From Clostridium sp. (GTDB lineage: Bacteria > Bacillota > Clostridia > Clostridiales > Clostridiaceae), in NCBI GenBank assembly GCA_018372555.1, contig JAHAIU010000066.1, positions 1 through 13,702 on the forward strand: a stretch of 13,702 nucleotides of DNA, written 5' to 3'. Positions within the stretch are counted from its first letter, which is position 1. Each line of letters starts with the position of its first letter. Shown here one piece after another: positions 6,649-12,010 of this stretch. The notes beneath the pieces were generated by a model. The model had not been told where the DNA came from, did not search any database, and saw nothing but the letters and a program-made list of their open reading frames with translations. The translations under genes and the position numbers were made by a program.

Positions 6649-8031
6649 CTAATTTTTATATGGTACTCTAACAACTGTATTGTCAACATTCATAACATTA
6701 TTTACTTGGTCATAAGTCCATATTTCTTCATGATAATGGAACTTACTTGGTTTTGAATTCATTTCATGTGAACCGAATCTTATACTTCTTTTCCCATCAG
6801 CAGAGAATATTCTATCTGGGTCTTTTAGCCCTGTTCTTGGATGAATATCAGTATATTCTCCTGGACCTAAAAATTCATCCCATTTATCAACTGCATCAGT
6901 AACCTTTACAGGCTTATTTGCATAAACTTCTTTGTGATACCCTCTTCCTGGAATATTGTCAGCTTTAGCCATCCCCTTAGCTCCAGAGTCGCCCTTAATT
7001 TTATCATAACTAACTGCTTTTTTATATGGTTTCTTAATATCTATTATATCATTATGTGTATATTTATTCTGAATTCCTTTAACTCCAAGGACTGTTGATA
7101 CTACTCCAAGACTATTCATCCAGTGTTCTGGTGATAATGGCTTTTCTGGATTAATTGCTCCATTCACCATATCTGCACCACCCATTGTAGCCCAATTAGT
7201 AATGTCATATGCATTTTTAGTCTTTAACATTTTCCTTCCATTTTCTGCATTGTTATTCCATACACCCATAGTTAAGTAATTCATGAAGTCATTTGGCGAA
7301 TTTAGCATCTTTTCACTTCTTGCGCTCATACTATCCCAAGTGCCTTTTGCGAAATCTTTCCACTGTTGTCCATACTTATAAGATCTGCAATTTTCAATAG
7401 AATTACCTTTAGAATACACTCCTGAATTATCTGGCACAAACTTAGACTGTCTCGCTCCTCCAGTTCCAATATATCCCTCAGCCTTCGCTGTGCCAACATA
7501 CCATTTTCCATCTAATCCTTTTACTTTTACCTTCTGACCTTCAATATAATTGCCAGCTCTATTATATACTGGTAAATTGGCAACATTAATTGCTCCATTT
7601 GTCTGCTTTTTCCCTGTTGGTATTACTGCATTATTATACACTGTTGTTCCTGTGGCTGCTATAAGACTTTTTTGCAAATTTCCTATATTCTTATTTGTTG
7701 GTTTTGTTTGATTTTGTATATTCTTATTTATCGGCTTTGTTTGATTTTGTATTACCGTTTTCTTACTTGATTTAGCTCCATTAACTGCCGAGATTAGATT
7801 CTTTTGGGCTGTTTTTCCTATTTGCTTTGCTTTATTTTCTATTTTATTTACATTTGTTTTAACTGTTTGTACACATTTTTTTACATTTGCTTTTGCTCCA
7901 TTTATTGCTGATGTAAGCTTCTTTTCTGCTTTCTTTACTATTGCTTTTCCTTTATTTACAGTACTTTTTATAGCGCTTTTTGCTTTTCCAATTGCTCCGG
8001 ATGCAGCCTTTTTTAATGAATTCATATTCAT
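6649..8031 (-). CDS. Polymorphic toxin with Lys/Ala-rich N-terminus and His-rich C-terminal domain
   Basis: The protein has 460 residues. Residues 1-92 are Lys/Ala-rich, helical and internally repetitive (LTSAINGAKANVKK and LISAVNGAKSSKK, period about 40). Residues 94-115 repeat IQNQTKP-NKN twice. Residues 150-200 resemble a small beta domain (KVKVKGLDGKWYVGTAKAEG), and 215-330 form a linker with a WATMGGADMVNGA segment. The last 100 residues form the probable toxin: WDEFLGPGEYTDIHPRTGL, then DPDRIFSADGKRSIRFGSH and KFHYHEEIWTYD. Their clustered His, Asp, Arg and Glu suggest a nuclease-like active site; I recall this block at the ends of other polymorphic toxins but cannot name the family. 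The ATG overlaps the stop of the spike-tail remnant (TAATG). This protein lacks the KGG(N/S)KT box of the neighbouring cassettes. Confidence 0.7.
   Translation of the reverse strand: MNMNSLKKAASGAIGKAKSAIKSTVNKGKAIVKKAEKKLTSAINGAKANVKKCVQTVKTNVNKIENKAKQIGKTAQKNLISAVNGAKSSKKTVIQNQTKPINKNIQNQTKPTNKNIGNLQKSLIAATGTTVYNNAVIPTGKKQTNGAINVANLPVYNRAGNYIEGQKVKVKGLDGKWYVGTAKAEGYIGTGGARQSKFVPDNSGVYSKGNSIENCRSYKYGQQWKDFAKGTWDSMSARSEKMLNSPNDFMNYLTMGVWNNNAENGRKMLKTKNAYDITNWATMGGADMVNGAINPEKPLSPEHWMNSLGVVSTVLGVKGIQNKYTHNDIIDIKKPYKKAVSYDKIKGDSGAKGMAKADNIPGRGYHKEVYANKPVKVTDAVDKWDEFLGPGEYTDIHPRTGLKDPDRIFSADGKRSIRFGSHEMNSKPSKFHYHEEIWTYDQVNNVMNVDNTVVRVPYKN
7687..7752 (-). repeat. 33-bp tandem repeat, two copies, inside the toxin gene
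   Basis: Units 7687-7719 and 7720-7752 differ at only a few positions and encode two copies of the 11-residue IQNQTKP-NKN motif. Being a multiple of three, copy-number change would lengthen or shorten the linker without breaking the frame. Confidence 0.85.
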
Positions 8032-8303
8032 TAGTCTTCACCACCCATTCCTACTACATTGTGGTTAAAGATATATGATTCTCTAGCTCGTCCATTTTCA
8101 TAGACTACTCCTTCTGCTTCTGTATAACAGTCACCTTCAAGTAAAATAGAGCTTGAACTTTTTTTCTTAACGAGCAGCTTACTTTCAACTTTTATTCTTA
8201 CTTTCTTTCCTTTTATTTTTATTCTTCCATCACTATTTACTTTTATATCATCAGAATTTCGTATTTCAACTCCATTATCATCATTAAAATGAAACTTAAT
8301 ACT
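8031..8303 (-). pseudogene. C-terminal remnant of a spike (VgrG-type) tail
   Basis: About 90 codons are open on the minus strand with no start codon, bounded upstream by TGA at 8304-8306. The translation (FHFNDDNGVEIRNSDDIKV ... ILLEGDCYTEAEGVVYENGR) aligns with the spike tail at the right edge (CFNDESGISLSSNNNLNIG ... ISLEGELYNEATVVYENGS), so it is the last part of a second spike beta-helix tail. Homology stops near 8290, just where the methylase remnant begins on the other strand. Its TAA overlaps the ATG of the downstream toxin gene. In the right-edge gene the tail is fused to its toxin, but here a stop separates the two parts. It was probably functional before the methylase segment replaced its upstream part. 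Confidence 0.8.
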
Positions 8304-9104
8304 TCAGAAATGACATTAATTGATGGATGTTGTTCCACTGGTTCATTATTTTTCGGATTAGACACCTATAATTGGAAAGGTGTAACCCTTAATGATATGA
8401 ACCCTTTAAGAACCAACTTTCTAAATGTATTAAAAAAATAACCATTAAAGCTCATAAAATTAATACTTGATACTGACCTTACATTCATTAATCAACCAGA
8501 TACCAAAAATCCTATACTTTCAAAGTATAAAGCTAATCTTAAGGCTTATAAAGAAAAGCGTAAAAACTACAAAAAAGTTGACTGCAATGTACAAATTGCA
8601 TTTGAAATGCTTATAGTTCAATGTATTGATAAGCAATATGTAGAGCAAAAAAATGATATTATTAATCGTACTTTAAGATTTCTTCCAGCTTCTATAAAAC
8701 TTCAAAATGCTACAATAACACAAAAAGACTGTCTTACATATCTAGAAAATGATACTGTTAAAAAACTAATATTACTCGATGTTCCTTATATTGGGTCTAA
8801 AAAAGAATGTGGTATTAAAGATTATAACTATAAAAAATTTCATAAAAAAGTGGCTGATTTGTTATATAAAGCTGAATACCCTTTCATATATTATTGTAGG
8901 AGCTCTGCTCCTAAATCTGATAAAAGCAAATCTCAAGAAGATAAAGCAAATATTATGAAAATGAAGCTTGGTCAATACTTTTTTAATAAAGGTTACTATT
9001 TCCAAAAAGTACATCTTGAAAATGATACTGAACTTATGATTTCTAATGTACATTACTCAGAATCGCAATTTCAGTGGAATGATTTTTCTCAAAACTTATT
9101 ATAA
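8289..9104 (+). pseudogene. Decayed D12-class DNA adenine methylase
   Basis: One frame runs 272 codons with a single internal stop, TAA at 8439-8441, between LNVLKK and PLKLIKLI. Before it is a motif-I-like segment DGCCSTGSLFFGL (usually closer to F-x-G-x-G-S), so the AdoMet loop looks damaged. After it are LLDVPYIGS, the variant of the DPPY catalytic motif used by this group, and YPFIYYCRSSAPK. This family methylates adenine N6 in DNA. No ribosome binding site precedes the ATG, and the start coincides with the broken end of the spike-tail remnant, so the N-terminus is probably lost. It is the opposite orientation to all toxin genes. A second, worse copy lies at 11342-11660. The part after 8607 could still be translated but would lack the AdoMet site. 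Confidence 0.82.
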
Positions 9105-9107
9105 ATT

Positions 9108-9150
9108 AAGCCAGTATTCACTTGTATTTGATATATATGAATACTGGCTT
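9108..9150. terminator. Bidirectional terminator between methylase remnant and immunity gene
   Basis: The arms 9108-9120 and 9138-9150 pair perfectly over 13 bp around a 17-base loop. On the plus strand TGTTTTATTTTG follows, and on the minus strand AATTTATAA follows. It sits between two convergent genes and can serve both, with the plus-strand signal stronger. Confidence 0.75.
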
Positions 9151-9172
9151 TGTTTTATTTTGATACAATTAC

Positions 9173-9622
9173 TTATAAATTTGCTTTTTCAAAATCACAA
9201 GAATCCAATTCAAGTTCAAGAGAACCTTTAATCTCAATTTTTGCCCCAATCTCTATTTCTACATCATCTTCAAATTCAATTATAATATCATCTCCCAATC
9301 CCTGTATACTGCACATTATGCTGTCACTATCTTCTATTTCTTTAACTATTCCAATAGCAATAATGTGTGATGATTTATTGATAGGTTGAACAAAACCATA
9401 TTTATCACTATTTTCAAATTTATACTGTGTTACTAATTCTATTTTTAACTTACCATTTATAATATCATCTTTTCTTCTTTTTTTAGAATCACTACTATTT
9501 TCTAAATACTCATCATATTCTATAAAATGTACACATATCAGTTCTTTAGAAACACTTCCTTCAACTTTACTCCATCTTTCATATCCATCCCCATATAATT
9601 CTTTAATTTTAAAACTTTTCAT
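9173..9622 (-). CDS. Putative immunity protein of orphan cassette 2
   Basis: The protein has 149 residues, starting at ATG 9622 (MKSFKIKELYGDGYERW), which has AAGGAT six to seven bases upstream; a longer start at 9670 would run into the toxin tip. The start lies 17 bases after the tip's stop. It is strongly acidic and strand-rich, with SDSKKRRKDDIINGKLKIEL at about 58-77 and an Asp/Glu-dense end (IIIEFEDDVEIEIGAKIEIK). There are no membrane segments. Size, charge and position make it the likely antidote to the adjacent tip. I recall similar proteins behind clostridial polymorphic toxins but cannot name the family. The terminator at 9108-9150 follows it. Confidence 0.65.
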   Translation of the reverse strand: MKSFKIKELYGDGYERWSKVEGSVSKELICVHFIEYDEYLENSSDSKKRRKDDIINGKLKIELVTQYKFENSDKYGFVQPINKSSHIIAIGIVKEIEDSDSIMCSIQGLGDDIIIEFEDDVEIEIGAKIEIKGSLELELDSCDFEKANL

Positions 9623-9638
9623 AATATACATCCTTAAC

Positions 9639-10040
9639 CTACTGTAATTTGCTAAATGATTTTGGATCACTTGGCATCATTGATTGTATTTTTCCATCTT
9701 TAAATATTACAGCAATTCCTTTCTTAGTTTTTTTAGCTCCATCTATATAATACATATCTTTTCCATTAACCCCAAGTCTTGATGCTGTACATTCTTTTTT
9801 CACCCTCATTGCTTGTTCAGTAAAATTTTCAAATCCTTCAACTGAATTCTCAAATTTAGAGGAATCAACTCCTAATCTATCAGCTAATGATGGTATACGA
9901 TCAGGATACTGTTCCCAGTAATCTGCAAAATGCTTTACTCCTTGGTTAGTTCCATCTTTTAACGTACCCCATTTAGATGCTGATGTGCTTTCATTCATTA
10001 AATCTCTAACAGTTTTATTACCACCCTTGACATCAATTCT
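9639..10040 (-). pseudogene. Orphan polymorphic-toxin tip (cassette 2), toxin type unknown
   Basis: The frame is open from a TAA at 10043 to the stop at 9639, about 133 codons. It begins with RIDVKGGNKT and has no convincing ribosome binding site; an internal ATG at 9998 has only a weak AGAGA before it. The body has a helical half (HFADYWEQYPDRIPSLADRL) and a strand-rich end with KKTKKGIAVIFKDGKIQSMM before the C-terminus. The basic, strand-rich end would suit a small RNase of the barnase/colicin type, but no catalytic motif is certain. The KGGNKT box matches the one preceding the EndoU tip, so this is a displaced C-terminal tip stored with its immunity gene rather than a whole toxin. It could become active if joined to a carrier protein. 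Confidence 0.65.
10011..10034 (-). repeat. Tip-junction box, copy in orphan cassette 2
   Basis: GATGTCAAGGGTGGTAATAA (minus strand) then AACT encodes D-V-K-G-G-N-K-T. It shares all but two of these 24 positions with the copy at 11229-11252. Confidence 0.8.
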
Positions 10041-10095
10041 TTATACTTATATTTACTTCTTTGATTAAACAAATCAATAATATGGCATTAAAAAT

Positions 10096-10139
10096 CAACT
10101 AAGTATCCATACAAATAACTTAGTATGAATACTTAGTTG
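10096..10139 (-). terminator. Terminator after the Tdi1-like immunity gene
   Basis: The arms 10096-10112 and 10123-10139 pair over 17 positions around a 10-base loop. One pair is G-U in minus-strand RNA only. ATTTTTAA follows the stem on the minus strand. It begins 27 bases after the immunity stop codon and closes that cassette. Confidence 0.8.
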
Positions 10140-10165
10140 CTATTCTTAAATAACCTATTTATATT

Positions 10166-10714
10166 TTACATTCCAATTTTTCCAACCATCTGTGCTATTA
10201 ACTCTATATGTTCTAGTGTTTTAACTTTCTTTATGTTTTCTACCCTTTCACTTCCTCCTAAACCTAGTAATGGTACATACCCATATGACTCATCAAACTC
10301 CAATTTTCCATATTTATCTAATGCGTGTTCATATTGTTTGTTATCCAGATAGTCATTAACATACTCAGAATCTGTTAAATCATCCCAAAAAAATTTGCAT
10401 CCTTTTTCTAAAATATCAAATTCCCCCTTACGATATTTGATAATCCCCAAATATTCATTCTTTTCCCATGTTATAACATCCCCAAATGCTGTAATAATAA
10501 TTGGTATAGACTCTTTTCCTCTAAAATACGTATCACTAATAAGTTCTTGATATATATTGGGATTAACTATTCTTAAGTATCCATTCATAAAATCACCAAA
10601 CCCATATTGCCTCCATACATTTAGAATTTCATCTGGCAGTTTGTTTGAATACTCTTCTAATGTAATATCATTTGTAATTTCGTTTATCTTAAAATCATTC
10701 AATATTTTATACAT
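10166..10714 (-). CDS. Tdi1-like immunity protein (GAD-like/DUF1851)
   Basis: The protein has 182 residues, starting at ATG 10714 (MYKILNDFKINEI), with GAGGTG seven bases upstream; an in-frame ATG at 10729 lacks a site. Signature segments of the GAD-like plus DUF1851 architecture are clear: LPDEILNVWRQYGFGDFMNG, LRIVNPNIYQELI, SIPIIITAFGDVITWEKN, and near the end ESYGYVPLLGLGGSE. This family includes Tdi1, the immunity protein that neutralises the Tde1 DNase of Agrobacterium by direct binding in the cytoplasm. It starts 19 bases after the stop of an Ntox15-type tip, the matching toxin family, which supports both assignments. The 10096-10139 terminator follows it. Confidence 0.88.
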   Translation of the reverse strand: MYKILNDFKINEITNDITLEEYSNKLPDEILNVWRQYGFGDFMNGYLRIVNPNIYQELISDTYFRGKESIPIIITAFGDVITWEKNEYLGIIKYRKGEFDILEKGCKFFWDDLTDSEYVNDYLDNKQYEHALDKYGKLEFDESYGYVPLLGLGGSERVENIKKVKTLEHIELIAQMVGKIGM

Positions 10715-10733
10715 TCTTAGGCACCTCATTTTC

Positions 10734-11252
10734 TTAGTATGTTAAGTTAACATTCAGTTTTGTAGATTTTTTTTCTGCATCACTCATATTCTTAGCCATA
10801 TCTTGAATTTTACTATCAACTTCATCAATTCTATATTTCCACTGTACTCCAATAGATGAATTAACTCCTTTATCCCCCAATGTACTAACATTAGCTGGTT
10901 CTCCACCTGCAATTTGATCTGGATTGTGTAATGCTGCTTGTTTTTTCATCCACTTATTAGCTTCATTTTTTGCTTCGCTATATGACATTCCATTATTACG
11001 TAATTCATTTATCTTATTTGCTAAAGCTTCTTTTCTGGCTGCTACTTGTGTTGCATTTCCTTCTAACGAACGCCCTTGGTTTATATATCTTTGGCGATTT
11101 TTCAAGTATTGATCTACTGTAAGATTATTCATTCCCTTTTCTTGGTCCGCCAACTGCCTTGCAAATTCATCTTCACTATATTTACTATTATAATTAAATT
11201 TCACTTCAATTTCATCAAGTTTATTTATGGTTTTACTGCCACCCTTGACATC
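10734..11252 (-). pseudogene. Orphan Ntox15/Tde1-like DNase toxin tip (cassette 1)
   Basis: The frame is open through the DVKGGSKT box at 11252-11229 to the stop at 10734. The only candidate start inside it is GTG at 11204, which has no good ribosome binding site. The domain matches Ntox15: EDEFARQLADQEKGMNNLTV, then YINQGRS, the catalytic-type HxxD in AALHNPDQIAGG (H93 and D96 counted from the GTG), and VNSSIGVQWKYRID. Ntox15 in Agrobacterium Tde1 is a DNase that needs this HxxD. All expected motifs are intact, so the domain itself looks active. What is missing is a carrier: the frame holds no spike, LXG or Rhs part. The gene next to it encodes the Tdi1-like antidote. It is called a pseudogene only because it appears to lack its own translation start. 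Confidence 0.85.
11229..11252 (-). repeat. Tip-junction box, copy in orphan cassette 1
   Basis: GATGTCAAGGGTGGCAGTAA (minus strand) then AACC encodes D-V-K-G-G-S-K-T, in the frame of the Ntox15-like tip. Similarity to the cassette 2 copy extends a few bases upstream (AAAGA..TGATGTC). Confidence 0.8.
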
Positions 11253-11281
11253 ACATCTTTTTGTATTAATTATATTACAAA

Positions 11282-11311
11282 ACCAGCTATGATTTACTAC
11301 TCATAACTGGT
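11282..11311 (-). terminator. Hairpin terminator upstream of orphan cassette 1
   Basis: The arms 11282-11292 and 11301-11311 pair over 11 positions (one G-U in minus-strand RNA), with an 8-base loop. TTTTGTAATATAATT follows on the minus strand. It would stop transcripts coming from the EndoU toxin-immunity pair before they reach the orphan Ntox15 tip. Confidence 0.7.
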
Positions 11312-11341
11312 CTTGACATGAATTTTACATGGAATTTAGTT

Positions 11342-11660
11342 GGTACTTTATATTAGTTCGGGAAAAAATGTTGTGTTAAAAATCATGACTATGAAAAGTT
11401 TCATAATAAAGTATCATACTTACTCCATAAAGCTGAATGCCCTTTCATATATTATTGCAAGAGTTCTGCTCCAAAATCTTATAAGACTAAACTTCAAGAA
11501 GATAAAGAAAAGATTATAAAAATGAAACTTGAATAATACTTCTTAAACAAATGTTACTCTTTTCAAAAAGTACTTCGAAAAAATGGTACAAACTTATACT
11601 TTCTAATATTTTGTATTCAAAATCACAGTTTCAGTGAAATGTTTTTCATAATGTCTAAGC
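11342..11660 (+). pseudogene. Second, heavily decayed copy of the D12-class adenine methylase
   Basis: The plus-strand translation in the frame of base 11369 reads CCVKNHDYEKFHNKVSYLLH, AECPFIYYCKSSAPKS and QEDKEKIIKMKLE, then a TAA where the better copy has GQ. It continues YFLNKCYSFQKV and loses the frame through a one-base deletion near 11590. An upstream TAG at 11354 also interrupts it. It corresponds to about the last 100 residues of the copy at 8289-9104; motif I is gone and the DVPY region is eroded. Same family and orientation but clearly diverged, so this is not a recent duplication. It lies between the EndoU immunity gene and the terminator before cassette 1. Confidence 0.8.
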
Positions 11661-11694
11661 TCTTCATAAATACTCTATGCATATTACTTAAACA

Positions 11695-12000
11695 TTAATC
11701 TAAAGCCTTTTCTGCAAACATTATATCGCTTTCTAAATCTAGATTTGGATATTTCGTTTGTACGCTTTTTAAAGCTTCTATAAACTTTTCACTTTGAAAA
11801 ACCTCAGAAATATCTTCAAATATTTCACTTAACCAATAAATATCGTGTTCATCACAATTATTTATAAATTCAATCGTATCATCTTCACTAGTAATTAATT
11901 CTTTTGTTAGCATATTCCAATAATCTTCCGTTCTTGGATCGTCAGGGTGCAACATCTCTCTTTCTTTTATTAATTCTTTAATTCTAACTTTATTTATCAT
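11695..12000 (-). CDS. Putative immunity protein for the EndoU toxin
   Basis: The 101-residue acidic helical protein has AGGAGG six bases before its ATG. The binding site overlaps the toxin's TAG stop (TAGGAGG), so the two are translationally coupled. Characteristic segments are ELIKEREMLHPDDPRTEDYW, then SEDDTIEFINNCDEHDIYWL and SEIFEDISEVFQSEKFIEAL. I recall this DPRTEDYWN-type family as a recurrent small protein behind polymorphic toxins, but cannot give a Pfam name. It has no signal or membrane segment, so it should act in the cytoplasm against the RNase. It is the last gene of the EndoU unit; the hairpin at 11282-11311 is the next terminator. Confidence 0.7.
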   Translation of the reverse strand: MINKVRIKELIKEREMLHPDDPRTEDYWNMLTKELITSEDDTIEFINNCDEHDIYWLSEIFEDISEVFQSEKFIEALKSVQTKYPNLDLESDIMFAEKALD

Positions 12001-12010
12001 AACTAACCTC

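Larger units (their letters stand above)
11253..11694. other. Intercassette spacer with no intact gene
   Basis: Apart from the terminator (11282-11311) and the methylase remnant (11342-11660), I see nothing here. The minus strand shows no promoter-like pair in front of the orphan Ntox15 tip. Confidence 0.6.

Noticed and set aside
7326..7511. Minus-strand ORF inside the 460-residue toxin gene in another frame
   Set aside because: It is an out-of-frame shadow of the toxin with no independent start signal.
8289..9104. Active restriction-modification system
   Set aside because: The methylase has an internal stop, a damaged motif I and no binding site, and there is no restriction enzyme gene next to it.
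9046..9389. Plus-strand ORFs downstream of the methylase remnant
   Set aside because: They run through the terminator and antisense to the cassette 2 immunity gene and resemble no family.
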